62,147 nucleotides of DNA from Beijerinckiaceae bacterium (GTDB taxonomy: Bacteria > Bacteroidota > Bacteroidia > Chitinophagales > Chitinophagaceae), in the NCBI GenBank assembly GCA_903970475.1, contig CAJCIQ010000190.1, positions 1 through 62,147 of the forward strand, written 5' to 3'. Of this stretch, positions 1 to 8,864 are shown piece after piece. How positions within the stretch are numbered: the first letter of the stretch is position 1; each line of letters starts with the position of its first letter. The notes beneath the pieces were generated by a model. The model worked only from the letters and a program-made list of their open reading frames with translations. It was not told the origin of the DNA and did not search any database. Both the position numbers and the translations under genes were made by a program.

Positions 1-177
1 CTATTTGTTCCAGATAATCGAAAACTTTGACCATATAAGTAAGCAGGTGCGGGGAGCAGGTTGACGATCAATTTAGCGATAATCACTTACTTGGCCAAAC
101 CCCTGAGGGAACTTGTAAACGTAGTTTGACTACTACAAATACGCATCAAACGGATGATCCGGGGCCGCCACTCCCGA
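1..177. other. Left edge, no supported gene
   Basis: I see no convincing complete gene here. On the minus strand an ATG at 34 opens a frame that reads MVKVFDYLEQI and runs off the left edge; it could be the first codons of a gene lying outside the window, but eleven codons are not enough to claim it. The rest of the stretch holds no hairpin or promoter match that I trust. Confidence 0.3.
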
Positions 178-423
178 TTAATCCCTGCAAAGTTCCTCGA
201 CCGAGCTACTTATGCTTTCTATCAAACCTTTGTTAGGGGTTTTTCCCGTTTCAACTTCAGGAAGTATAGCCCGGATATTTTTTTCCTCATCCTCTTCGAA
301 AAGGAGGGTCGTATCTCCAACGGTTACATAGAAACGTCGACCATACCTCCAGGCTTCCATTCTGGTATCGAATAAAAGTTCTGTGCCCTGGTGCAAAACG
401 GGGAGTTGAAATGTATCGGACAT
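178..423 (-). CDS. Small conserved-looking hypothetical protein (81 aa)
   Basis: This is a compact, charged, soluble protein of about 81 residues with no signal peptide or membrane segment. Its composition is protein-like throughout (for example RRFYVTVGDTTLLFEEDEE), which suggests a small beta-rich domain. A longer frame reaches 549, but its first 42 codons lie inside the divergent peroxidase gene and read as junk, so I start at the ATG at 423. Only 36 bp separate it from the divergent di-heme peroxidase, so the two may share a control region. I do not recognise a named family and assign no function. The organism-wide style (short acidic proteins of Bacteroidota) makes a real gene more likely than chance. 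Confidence 0.55.
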   Translation of the reverse strand: MSDTFQLPVLHQGTELLFDTRMEAWRYGRRFYVTVGDTTLLFEEDEEKNIRAILPEVETGKTPNKGLIESISSSVEELCRD

Positions 424-459
424 AGGCGGAAAGATAAGTAATAACCATAAATTGCGTCC

Positions 460-2262
460 ATGCGCACGATCTGGCTGGGGGCCGCAGGAGCAATGCTGAT
501 CATCATAACCGGATGGGCTATCCCTAAAGAAGAATCCAGGGGTGTTCAAACGGCAAGGGCCTGCTTTAAGGCAGAAGCACCCTTATTTGCGGCCAGCTGC
601 GTGGAGTTAGATTCGGCGATTCAGTCGCTCGGCGCGGACGCTGCGCGCCTATACCTGGCACGAAAAAAATTATTAGCCTGCCGTCTGCATTATAAAAAGA
701 TCGAAGCCTTCCTGGAATACTTTTTCACCAACGCTGCGCACGTTTATAATTCACCTCCCAAATTCGAGCCGGAGGAGCCCTTTATGGAATACCAGTCCCC
801 TGAAGGCTTGCAAGTCATAGAAGCGCTTTTGTATGATACCAATGTCCTTTCCCATAAGACCGAATTGATCCAACAAGCTGAAACGGTTTCCTCTTCGGCG
901 GCTGACCTATCGGCTTTACTATATGACCTGGATGCAGACGATGCCCAGGTGATGGAAAGCATAAAACTGGAGATCATCAGGATAATGACCCTGGGCATTA
1001 CCGGTTATGATGCGCCTTTGTTGAAAAGTGGAATAGAAGAATCGGCCATCGCATTGGTCTCCGCTCAAAGGCAGTTGCAGCCTTTTTTAATCCCAGCAGA
1101 CAACTGTTCCGATAGCCTGAAACAAGCGCTTGCAGCAGCTATAGGCTATCTTAAAGCCAGAGCCGGGGACGCCCGCGACTTTGATTCCTTCGACCGACTC
1201 CTGTTCCTGCGGGATTACTGCATCCCCCTCCAACATCAGCTAAACGCATTTACAAGGGAAAGAGGATTGATCACCAAAGAAACGGGAGCACTGAATCCTC
1301 AAGCCGATAATTTATTCAGCCCGGACGCGTTGGACCCCAATCATTTTCCAGGCGCCCGTTACCCGGCCCTGGAGGCGAACAATTTGGCGTCACGCGCAAA
1401 CGAGGTGGCGCTGGGGGCGAAGCTCTTCCAAGACCCAACACTGAGCGGAACAGGTCAGAAGAGTTGCGCGTCCTGCCATGCTCCGGACAAGGGCTTTACA
1501 GATAGGCTGCCGACCAGCCTTTCCATTGACAATCACACATCCCTGAATCGCAATTCCCCTACCCTTCTTTACGCCGCTTACCAGTACAGCCAGTTCTGGG
1601 ATGGAAGGGCCAAGTCACTGGAGGAACAAATCAGTTCGGTCCTGCACGATCCTCGTGAGATGCAGGCAAACGATAGTACCATGGCCCTTAAACCCTGGAG
1701 CGAACAACAAATCGTGGAAGCCTTGGCCAGCTATGTGCGCAGCCTGCATCCCATGAACTCCGCTTTCGATCGTTTCATGAAAGGAAACAACAAAGCCCTT
1801 ACCATTAGCCAACAGAAGGGCGCCAACCTCTTCATGGGTAAGGCCCAATGTGCAACCTGCCATTTTCTGCCTTTGTTCAATGGGCTAATTCCACCGGATT
1901 ATGCCGCCACGGAATTTGAGGTGCTGGGCGCCACCAAGACTATGGACTTTATACATCCGGTGATCAGTGAGGACAAAGGCCGGTTCAACGCCTATCCCCT
2001 CCCCTTCAACAATCGTTCCTTTAAAACACCTACGGTACGCAACGCTGCACTGACCTTTCCTTACATGCACAATGGCGCCTTTTCCTCCCTGGAAAAGGTG
2101 GTGGAGTTTTATAACAAAGGCGGAGGAGGAGGACTAGGGTTGGATGTTCCGGAGCAAACACTCCCCACCCGATCGCTTGGGTTAAGCGAGGTAGAGCAAA
2201 AAGAATTGATCGATTTTTTGAACGCCCTCAGCGATAGGGGTTCACCACATCGACAGAATTAA
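460..2262 (+). CDS. Di-heme cytochrome c peroxidase (MauG/CcpA family) with long N-terminal domain
   Basis: Members of this family are periplasmic c-type di-heme enzymes that reduce hydrogen peroxide or carry out MauG-like oxidations. An N-terminal hydrophobic segment (about residues 4-20) serves as signal or anchor. Two CxxCH haem-binding motifs are visible, CASCH at 336-340 and CATCH at 464-468, and the MauG-like region spans about 300-590. The first 270 or so residues are extra compared with the usual 330-350 residue enzyme. They are helical and carry GLQVIEALLY near 116-125, reminiscent of the GxHxxE segment of imelysin/EfeO proteins but with Gln in place of His. The gene stands alone, 48 bp ahead of the phosphatase gene. 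Family is confident; substrate is unknown. Confidence 0.88.
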   Translation: MRTIWLGAAGAMLIIITGWAIPKEESRGVQTARACFKAEAPLFAASCVELDSAIQSLGADAARLYLARKKLLACRLHYKKIEAFLEYFFTNAAHVYNSPPKFEPEEPFMEYQSPEGLQVIEALLYDTNVLSHKTELIQQAETVSSSAADLSALLYDLDADDAQVMESIKLEIIRIMTLGITGYDAPLLKSGIEESAIALVSAQRQLQPFLIPADNCSDSLKQALAAAIGYLKARAGDARDFDSFDRLLFLRDYCIPLQHQLNAFTRERGLITKETGALNPQADNLFSPDALDPNHFPGARYPALEANNLASRANEVALGAKLFQDPTLSGTGQKSCASCHAPDKGFTDRLPTSLSIDNHTSLNRNSPTLLYAAYQYSQFWDGRAKSLEEQISSVLHDPREMQANDSTMALKPWSEQQIVEALASYVRSLHPMNSAFDRFMKGNNKALTISQQKGANLFMGKAQCATCHFLPLFNGLIPPDYAATEFEVLGATKTMDFIHPVISEDKGRFNAYPLPFNNRSFKTPTVRNAALTFPYMHNGAFSSLEKVVEFYNKGGGGGLGLDVPEQTLPTRSLGLSEVEQKELIDFLNALSDRGSPHRQN

Positions 2263-2278
2263 TGATAAGGTAATAGTA

Positions 2279-2310
2279 GAGGATTAGCTTTATCGCATAT
2301 TGCGATCCTC
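2279..2310 (+). promoter_or_regulatory. Inverted repeat abutting the start codon of the phosphatase gene
   Basis: ATCGCA (2292-2297), a 3-nt TAT centre and TGCGAT (2301-2306) form a perfect 6-bp hairpin that ends four bases before the ATG at 2311. A wider pair, GAGGAT at 2279-2284 with ATCCTC at 2305-2310, competes with it. It could be an operator or an RNA hairpin that hides the ribosome entry site. Confidence 0.35.
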
Positions 2311-3852
2311 ATGACTAATCGTATTGTCCTAAGCCTGATATTAGCTTTTACCTTCTTATCCGCTCAAGCCCAGGAGCCCGAAGCCCAACTTATTCGTGGT
2401 CCTTACTTGCAGGTGGGTACACCCACATCCATGATGATCCGATGGAGAACAGATGTATTGACCAGGGGCCTGGTCCGCTATGGGACCGATCCTATGAAGC
2501 TGAATAAACAAACGCTAGAGGCTTCCTTACAAACAGACCATAAGGTAAAACTGGACAGCCTCTCCCCCAATACCCGTTATTATTATTCCGTAGGCTCTTT
2601 TAGCGATACCTTAAAAGCAGGGCCGGACAATTATTTTGTGACCCTTCCCCCTGTGGGCACCGAAGCTTTGTATCGGGTAGCTGCGGTAGGTGATTGCGGA
2701 AATAATTCTGTGAACCAAAGGGCGGTAAGGGACCAGCTTATTAAATATATAGGCGACAATTACCTCAATGCCTGGATCCTGCTAGGGGATAACGCCTATG
2801 GAAAGGGGCGGGATGCCGAATTCCAAACCAATTTCTTTTCCATTTACAAGAATAATTTACTGGCTAAGTATCCTTTGTATCCCGCACCAGGTAACCACGA
2901 CTACTCCGACGAAGACACTACCCAGAATGCTCAGAAGACCCACAAGATGGCCTATTATCAAAATTTCTCCATGCCAACCGAAGGAGAAGCAGGAGGGGTT
3001 CCTTCCCACAACCCTGCTTTTTATTCTTTTGATCTGGGCAATATCCACTTCCTGTCTCTGGATTCTTATGGAGAAGAAGAAAATCAATACAGGTTGTACG
3101 ATACCCTTGGACCGCAGGTAACCTGGATTAAAAAAGACTTGGAAGCCAATCAAAACAGAGGATGGGTCATTGCTTACTGGCATCATCCTCCATATACCAT
3201 GGGCTCCCATAATTCAGATAAAACCGATGAGCTGACTCATATACGTGAAAATTTCATACGCATCCTGGAACGCTACGGCGTAGACCTGATCATTTGTGGA
3301 CATAGCCATGACTATGAGCGCTCCAGGCTCATGCAGGGCCATTACGGAATGCAGAATACTTTTGATTCCACCCTATACCTGATCAGTCATTCTTCTGGTC
3401 GTTACGACGGAAGCCCTAACTCCTGCCCCTATACAAAAGACTCCGTTACCGGTTACAAAGGCACCATATACGTAGTCAGTGGTTCCGCAGGTCAGCTGGG
3501 TGGCATGCAAAAGACCTACCCGCATACAGCCCTCCCTTATTCCGATGCGATTCACGGAGGTGCATCGATGCTGGAAATCCAAGGCAACCGGCTAGACCTG
3601 AAATGGGTTTGCGCAGACGGTGCTGTCCGGGATCAGTTCACCATCATGAAAAATGTAAATCAACATCAGACCGTACCCGCTAAAAAGAACGAGCCCGTTA
3701 CCCTCACCGCTTCCTTTGTAAGCGAATATCAGTGGAGTAATGGAGCAACGACCAAAACCATCAGCCTGACTCCAGATGCCACTCAAACCTACACAGTGAA
3801 AGACAAACTCGGATGTCTGGAGGATACCTTCAAGGTGGAGGTGACGAAATAG
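2311..3852 (+). CDS. Secreted purple acid phosphatase-like metallophosphoesterase
   Basis: A signal peptide (residues 1-20, ending AQA) is followed by a fibronectin/PAP N-terminal beta domain (about 25-112) and a calcineurin-like phosphoesterase core (about 120-410). The two-metal ligand set is visible: GDCG (D128), GDNAYG (D160, N161, Y163), GNHD (N195, H196), the HHPP histidine at 291, and GHSHDYERS (H331, H333). The Tyr in GDNAY and the YERS ending are typical of purple acid phosphatases. About 80 C-terminal residues (about 425-513) form an Ig/PKD-like beta domain with WSNGATT, common in secreted Bacteroidota proteins. It probably releases phosphate from organic phosphates at the cell surface; the exact substrate cannot be read. 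No cysteine-rich sorting domain is evident. Confidence 0.88.
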   Translation: MTNRIVLSLILAFTFLSAQAQEPEAQLIRGPYLQVGTPTSMMIRWRTDVLTRGLVRYGTDPMKLNKQTLEASLQTDHKVKLDSLSPNTRYYYSVGSFSDTLKAGPDNYFVTLPPVGTEALYRVAAVGDCGNNSVNQRAVRDQLIKYIGDNYLNAWILLGDNAYGKGRDAEFQTNFFSIYKNNLLAKYPLYPAPGNHDYSDEDTTQNAQKTHKMAYYQNFSMPTEGEAGGVPSHNPAFYSFDLGNIHFLSLDSYGEEENQYRLYDTLGPQVTWIKKDLEANQNRGWVIAYWHHPPYTMGSHNSDKTDELTHIRENFIRILERYGVDLIICGHSHDYERSRLMQGHYGMQNTFDSTLYLISHSSGRYDGSPNSCPYTKDSVTGYKGTIYVVSGSAGQLGGMQKTYPHTALPYSDAIHGGASMLEIQGNRLDLKWVCADGAVRDQFTIMKNVNQHQTVPAKKNEPVTLTASFVSEYQWSNGATTKTISLTPDATQTYTVKDKLGCLEDTFKVEVTK

Positions 3853-3868
3853 GTCGTCATACGGCGCG

Positions 3869-4309
3869 CCCGCCGTTTCAATTTTATTGTCTACACATAG
3901 AACGTTTCCCGACAACGAACAGGATCCTATACGACTGAAGAATCTCCTGACGTTGGCTGAAGAGCGTATTTACGCCTTATACGACAAAAGGGAGATGAAC
4001 GAAACATTGCTTTCTTAACGACATTGCCCAGGCTCAGGGCAAACACCACATACTGGTAGACCTGACGGATATATACAGTGCTGCCTCCGATGGAAGAGCA
4101 GATACTTTGTACATCGAAAAAAAATATTTCCAACCAGGAGCAATTGACCAGGGCGTGATCACCTTATCTACTGACCCTTCTTCAGAAGGCGTCACTTTGC
4201 AGATCATAGACAATGTGATTGAAAAAGGCGGAAAATTATTTTGGGATGGGACCCGGGATCAATGTATGGGCCGGTCTCTATCTTAGGTATCCAAACCTTA
4301 GACGGATAA
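3869..4309 (+). pseudogene. Remnant of a BaeRF-type (archaeo-eukaryotic release-factor-like) gene
   Basis: Three consecutive reading frames hold fragments that together look like one eroded gene. Frame one (3869-4018) reads PAVSILLSTHRTFP, then DPIRLKNLL and AEERIYALYDKRE before a TAA, which matches the start of BaeRF-family proteins. Frame two (from about 4011 to the TAG at 4284) reads NDIAQAQGKHHILVDLT, then AASDGRADTLYIEK and IIDNVIEKGGKLFW, which matches their C-terminal part. A shift near 4262 gives GPVSILGI, a plausible true C-terminus ending at 4309. An intact family member is roughly 350-400 residues; here about 140 codons remain, so most of the middle is deleted and there are two frameshifts. 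No start codon is seen. The family assignment comes from remembered motifs. Confidence 0.6.
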
Positions 4310-4331
4310 TCCCGTTAATCTGAGTTCGGTG

Positions 4332-4640
4332 TTAGCTCCCCTGACGTTGCAGGATCTGCTGAATCATGGGGAGTTCCTTCTAATAGGCCTCCAGGTCCCA
4401 GGCCTGGTTAAAATTGGTCATGTATTCGCTCATAGGCTGTAAGCCCATAGATTTACGCCTGTCTTCCAGCAGGGCCAGGTTAGAGGAAAGTGTTTTGCCG
4501 TCCTTTTCCGCTTGCCGTATCATGGGCAAGTATTTTTCCTGGGTGGGCAAGTCTGCGTGCTGAAGGGAATCCTGGTGACAAATCTGCCGGCGGAGACTAT
4601 ATGGAATGGAAGATACTCCCGAAGTACGGATCATCTCCAT
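4332..4640 (-). pseudogene. Remnant of a DUF6624-like gene
   Basis: The fragment reads SLQHADLPTQEKYLPMIRQ, then SNLALLEDR joined directly to RKSMGLQPMSEYM. In DUF6624 proteins, as I remember them, the LQHADLxxQxKYLP block, the LALLxDR block and the final RRKxxGLxPLxEYL block are separated by a stretch containing a G-x-Q-x-YGTQ-type motif. Here that stretch is missing, so the last two blocks have been fused by an in-frame deletion. A TAG at 4380-4382 is followed in the same frame by 15 more protein-like codons (KELPMIQQILQRQGS) to a TAA at 4332, which suggests an in-frame nonsense mutation. Upstream of the nominal start the frame stays open but unrecognisable. I judge it a dead gene. Confidence 0.5.
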
Positions 4641-4669
4641 CAGTTTAGACCTGGAAATAGGACTAAAAA

Positions 4670-5041
4670 TTAATATCCATGCATCGGAAGAACCCTGTCG
4701 GCTGCGGAAGGCCGCGATGCAGTACGCCCATCATCAAGGCGCACCTCAAACACACCAGGGACAATACTCAATTCATCCTTTAAGTCGACGATCTTATACA
4801 GCGGCGTCAAATCAGACTTGCATACACCGTGAATATCATATTCCGTTATTCCATCTTCAATATAAATAGTATTCGCTTGTATCATTTCTAATCTTTGTAC
4901 GATAACCTTACTCAATTCAGACGATCGTTTGCAGGAAACGGTAATATACATGGTTTGGCTGGCGCCCGTATCGTGGCCCATGGTAGCGCAACTGCAAAGA
5001 AACGCCAGGGCCATTGCGGAAATGGCAGTATTCCTTTTCAT
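4670..5041 (-). CDS. Small putative lipoprotein, unknown function (123 aa)
   Basis: The start at 5041 gives a clear lipoprotein signal, MKRNTAISAMALAFLCSC, with the lipobox cysteine near residue 17. The mature part of about 105 residues reads like a real small domain (ELSKVIVQRLEMI, PLYKIVDLKDELS) up to VFEVRLDDGR. The last 20 residues (TASRPSAADRVLPMHGY) look less protein-like and may follow a frameshift, given that the next gene downstream is also damaged. Two or three mature cysteines could form a disulfide. I do not recognise a family. It lies 55 bp from the end of the permease gene and in the same orientation as it. Confidence 0.45.
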   Translation of the reverse strand: MKRNTAISAMALAFLCSCATMGHDTGASQTMYITVSCKRSSELSKVIVQRLEMIQANTIYIEDGITEYDIHGVCKSDLTPLYKIVDLKDELSIVPGVFEVRLDDGRTASRPSAADRVLPMHGY

Positions 5042-5096
5042 GATCTGGGGGATTGTACCAGTCAATACCCCGGATCATGAAAAAGGTTACCGTTTT

Positions 5097-7508
5097 TTAT
5101 TCAGCACGTAAACTTTTAACCGGATTCATCAAGGCAGCAGCCCTGGCTCTAAACACCAGAATCAGCATGGCAATGGTCATCATCAGCAGGCCGCTCAAGG
5201 CAAACAGCCACCAGGACAGGGCAGTATGATAGGCGAAATCCTCAAGCCATTTGTTCATAAAATACCAGGCAACAGGCACGGCTATCACAAAGGCAATCCC
5301 CAACAACAACAAAAAATCCTTGGACAGCAGGGTGATAATCTGAAGGACTGTAGCACCCAGCACTTTGCGAATACCAATTTCTTTGGTCTTCTGGTTGGCC
5401 GTAAAAATGACGAGGCCCAAAAGGCCCAAACAGCTAATCAGGATGGCGATCGAGGCAGACCAGGTTAGCAATTTGGAAAGTTTGGTTTCCCGGTCATAGA
5501 AGCTTTTAATGGTTTGGTCCAGGAAGGTATAATCAAGGTCCTGCTCAGGATAAAATTCCTTCCATGTCCTTTCAATCTGAGTGATGGTTGACTTCCAGTT
5601 GTCTGGATTGGGACTTAAGGCAACGTGCATGACGTAACCATATTTCTTGTCCATGTAATAGATCAGGGGATGAATGGCGGTATGCGTAGAAGTCAGGTCA
5701 AAATCCTTCATGACCCCCACGACGGGCAGGGGTGAAGTCCCCAGATTAAGTGTTTTGCCCAGTACCTCATTGGGATGGGTGAAACCCATTTGCCTGGCCA
5801 TGGTTTCATTGACCAGGAGCTCCGTTGCGGAATCAGCAGGTGTAAGATTGCGGCCAGCCACTATAGGAATATGATAGAGGGAAATATAGTACTCATCCCC
5901 TGATCGGCTATCGGGCTGGATTTGCATGTCCTTTTTTCCATCCAAATAATGGATGTTCGTGGACATCATACCGGAAAAAGCGGGAGATTGATTGCCAAAA
6001 CTAACCGCATCCACACCAGGAATAGTCTTTATCTTATCCCTAAGCACATACCCTTTTTTATCCGGGTGCTGAAAATCCGTAGGCAAGTAAAAATTGATGA
6101 TGGCTTCTTTACGGAAACCCATTTCTTTATTGATGGAGTAATGGATCTGGGCATTGACGACCAGAACACCGATAATGAATACTTGGGCGGTAATGAACTG
6201 AAACACGGTCAATCCCTTCCTCAGGTAAGATCCCCGCGTAGATCCTGTAAGGGAAACGGGCTGGTTCTTGGTAACTGACAAAGGATCGAATCCGGTTTGC
6301 ACCAAGGCCGGATAAACGCCCGCCAAAGCGCCAACCACCAGGATAAGCAAGGGCAGGAAAACAAATAACTGGGGCTGCCACATGGTATCGAACGTCAAAC
6401 CATCAGGCAGGAAGTCCGAAAATAATTTCAGGATAAATGGAACGAAAACCAGTGATAGTATGGTGCTGATGGTCGTGATCAGGTAGGTTTCTTTTAGGAA
6501 CTGTAGGATGAGGCTCAACCTGGAGCTTCCCAGGATTTTGCGCATACCTACTTCCTTGGCCCTTTTCATGGCCTGGGCGGTAGAGAGGTTTACGAAGTTA
6601 ATGGCCCCCAGTAGTAAGATAAATAAGGCCAGGATGCTGAGACTGACCAAGGTTGTCCTGGATGCTGAACCTCCGGTTTGTTCATCGAAATGGATGACGC
6701 TCAGGGGCTGAAGAACCCTAAGGGCTTTATCGTCCTTTCCATTGTGGAGCTGAAACTGGTAAAGCAATTGTTTGTTGATGGCGGCCGGCTGGGTTCCATT
6801 GGATAATTTAACCAACACCTGCCAGTTGGAGTTGGTACTACCCCATTGATCCCATTGGTAACTCTGTTTCAGACCCCGGTGGGTTGCGATCGTAGCTACG
6901 GAAAGGAACACATTATTATCGAAATCGGAACTATGCCTAAGATCTTTGACCACTCCGGAAACGACCATATTTAGCGTATCATCCAAAATAAGGGAGCGGC
7001 CAACCACATCGGTATAAGGAACGCCTGGAAAATAGAGATCCGCACGGCTTTTGGTCAGCACTACCTGGTAGGGATCTTTGAGGGAGGTTCCCGCATGACC
7101 AGCCAGCCATTCCCGGGGAAATAAATCGAAATAATCCGAATTGGTAAAGATCAGGCCCTCCTGCTTCTTAAATGCGTTGGGTGCCTGACCACCTTTGGTA
7201 GGGATAGAGACGACGGTCCTCCAGTCATAAAATCCGAACCAGGGAACCACTTTATCCAGCCCCGTCATTTGCTGCATAGCCGGATAAGCTGGAACAGCCA
7301 CTCCGGCGTTAGCTCCTTGGTCCCAACGGGTAATTACCCGGTAAATCCGGTCCTTATCGGGTTCAAAATGGTCAAATCCATAATCGTACTGGACGATCAA
7401 ATAGATGACTAAAGCCGTACTAATCCCAATAGATAACCCTAGAATGTTAATAAGGGTGAAGATTTTTTGCTTCCAAAGTGCGCGCAGGGAGCTACGAAAA
7501 GTGATCAT
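5097..7508 (-). CDS. MacB/FtsX-type ABC transporter permease (803 aa)
   Basis: This is the double-length MacB-like permease common in Bacteroidota. It has an N-terminal membrane helix (LINILGLSIGISTALVIYLI, about 18-40), a large periplasmic MacB_PCD-like domain (about 45-280), a first FtsX core of membrane helices with AKEVGMRKILG (about 285-410), another helix near 430, a second periplasmic domain, and a final FtsX core containing TKEIGIRKVLGA and ending in NPVKSLRAE. Both EIGIRKVLG-type coupling segments, which contact the ATPase, are present. No ATP-binding gene is adjacent, so it must pair with an ATPase made elsewhere. The substrate cannot be inferred. A second paralogue lies at 42425-44872. 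Confidence 0.9.
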   Translation of the reverse strand: MITFRSSLRALWKQKIFTLINILGLSIGISTALVIYLIVQYDYGFDHFEPDKDRIYRVITRWDQGANAGVAVPAYPAMQQMTGLDKVVPWFGFYDWRTVVSIPTKGGQAPNAFKKQEGLIFTNSDYFDLFPREWLAGHAGTSLKDPYQVVLTKSRADLYFPGVPYTDVVGRSLILDDTLNMVVSGVVKDLRHSSDFDNNVFLSVATIATHRGLKQSYQWDQWGSTNSNWQVLVKLSNGTQPAAINKQLLYQFQLHNGKDDKALRVLQPLSVIHFDEQTGGSASRTTLVSLSILALFILLLGAINFVNLSTAQAMKRAKEVGMRKILGSSRLSLILQFLKETYLITTISTILSLVFVPFILKLFSDFLPDGLTFDTMWQPQLFVFLPLLILVVGALAGVYPALVQTGFDPLSVTKNQPVSLTGSTRGSYLRKGLTVFQFITAQVFIIGVLVVNAQIHYSINKEMGFRKEAIINFYLPTDFQHPDKKGYVLRDKIKTIPGVDAVSFGNQSPAFSGMMSTNIHYLDGKKDMQIQPDSRSGDEYYISLYHIPIVAGRNLTPADSATELLVNETMARQMGFTHPNEVLGKTLNLGTSPLPVVGVMKDFDLTSTHTAIHPLIYYMDKKYGYVMHVALSPNPDNWKSTITQIERTWKEFYPEQDLDYTFLDQTIKSFYDRETKLSKLLTWSASIAILISCLGLLGLVIFTANQKTKEIGIRKVLGATVLQIITLLSKDFLLLLGIAFVIAVPVAWYFMNKWLEDFAYHTALSWWLFALSGLLMMTIAMLILVFRARAAALMNPVKSLRAE

Positions 7509-7620
7509 GGCAGTTTATTAGTAATTGTAATATAAGCATCTTTACCATCTTTCGTAGATAATTTTCCCTATCTCGAAAAGCCTTTTCCCAAATTCGGCAG
7601 CCCCCCCAGGTATGACCAGG

Positions 7621-7628
7621 TAACTTTG
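7621..7628 (+). promoter_or_regulatory. Minus-7 promoter box of the di-heme/Rieske/porin operon
   Basis: TAACTTTG is an exact match to the Bacteroidota minus-7 consensus TAnnTTTG and lies eight bases before the ATG at 7637. No TTG sits at the usual distance upstream, so the minus-33 part is weak or absent. Confidence 0.5.
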
Positions 7629-7636
7629 GGGCGCTT

Positions 7637-8857
7637 ATGCGACACAAATCAATTCTCGCAACTTCCGCCATTGTGGTGGGCATCGTTGCCTTTACTGCTT
7701 GTAGCAAATTGCTACCCTCCATGATCGATCCCTCCGAGGGGCTTTGCGGTCCCGTATCCATGTCCAGTGCCCAAACCATCCTTTTTTCTGCGGGTAATAA
7801 CGAATTTTTCAGGGTGCGCTCCTCCTCTTCTGGTCTGGGTCCCTATTTTGTAGCCTCAGGCTGCGGAAACTGCCATTCCAGTGATAACCGTGGGCATCCT
7901 TTTACCATATTGACCCGATTCGGTCAATCCGATACCACGGGCAACAAATTCCTTGCTGAAGGGGCTCCTCAGTTAGGCACTTTCTGTCTTCCCGGGTATA
8001 CACCAGAAGCCGTTCCACCTGGAGCTACCAGTACCCAGTTTATTGCGCCCATTACTGCCGGGGTAGGCTTTTTGGAAGCCGTACCGGACTCTGAAATCCT
8101 GAATATGGCCGCTGCTAACCTAAATAACCCAGATGGGGTGAGGGGACATCCCAATTACGACACCATTCCTAGTTGGGCTACCCCTTTGAACGGGGCTATT
8201 CCCAGGGGTGATGGTAAATACATTCACCGTTTCGGAAGAAAAGCAGATGTATATAACCTGTTGGAACAAACCGTCAACGCCTACAGCAGGGATATGGGGA
8301 TCACCTCCACCTACCTGCCCAATAACCCATCCAATTACCTCGACCCTACGCCTTCGGTAACCCCTTCCGTTCCGGAGGTGGACAATACGACCCTGAACAG
8401 CACTGTCTTTTACGTAACCTGTTTACAGACACCCGTTCAACGCAATCCCAATGATCCTACTGTCCTGGCAGGTAATCAGGTCTTCGTACAGATTGGCTGT
8501 GAAACCTGCCACAAACAAACCCTGACGACTGGTTATTCTCCCATCGCAGCCCTGGCTAATCAAACCTTCAATCCATTCACGGATTTGCTGGTGCATGATA
8601 TGGGACCCGGTTTGGACGACCATTATACAGAAGGTACGGCACAGACTTCCGAGTGGCGCACGACTCCTTTGTGGGGATTAGGACTGGCGCCCAATGTGCA
8701 AGGAGGAAACACTTACCTGTTGCACGACGGAAGGGCCCATAGCATTGAACAAGCCATTGAACTACACGGAGGAGAAGCCGCCGTCAGCGAAGGCCGGTTT
8801 GAGAAATTATCTACTACAGATAGGAATGCATTATTGACCTTCCTGAAATCTTTATAA
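7637..8857 (+). CDS. Di-heme oxidoreductase (DUF1111/COG3488 family) lipoprotein
   Basis: The protein begins with a lipoprotein-type signal (VVGIVAFTAC, cysteine 22), so it is probably anchored in the envelope. Two haem c sites are visible: CGNCH at 76-80, followed by the family-typical HSSDNRGHP stretch, and CETCH at 288-292. The C-terminal region carries TPLWGLG and LLHDGRAHSIEQAIELHGGE, characteristic of the COG3488 di-heme group once called thiol oxidoreductases. These proteins often sit beside imelysin-like or metal-uptake genes; their reaction is poorly known. Here the gene opens an operon: the Rieske gene starts 7 bp after its stop and the barrel gene overlaps the Rieske gene, which suggests a linked electron-transfer and outer-membrane function. 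Confidence 0.85.
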   Translation: MRHKSILATSAIVVGIVAFTACSKLLPSMIDPSEGLCGPVSMSSAQTILFSAGNNEFFRVRSSSSGLGPYFVASGCGNCHSSDNRGHPFTILTRFGQSDTTGNKFLAEGAPQLGTFCLPGYTPEAVPPGATSTQFIAPITAGVGFLEAVPDSEILNMAAANLNNPDGVRGHPNYDTIPSWATPLNGAIPRGDGKYIHRFGRKADVYNLLEQTVNAYSRDMGITSTYLPNNPSNYLDPTPSVTPSVPEVDNTTLNSTVFYVTCLQTPVQRNPNDPTVLAGNQVFVQIGCETCHKQTLTTGYSPIAALANQTFNPFTDLLVHDMGPGLDDHYTEGTAQTSEWRTTPLWGLGLAPNVQGGNTYLLHDGRAHSIEQAIELHGGEAAVSEGRFEKLSTTDRNALLTFLKSL

Positions 8858-8864
8858 GGTACCT

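Noticed and set aside
1..34. Partial minus-strand gene beginning MVKVFDYLEQI
   Set aside because: Eleven codons at the edge are too few to separate a real start from chance.
5097..7508. Joining the MacB-like permease with an ABC exporter in the window
   Set aside because: The only ATPase genes are in the YbhFSR-type operon at 50.9-52.5 kb, which has its own permeases. No adjacent ATPase supports pairing.
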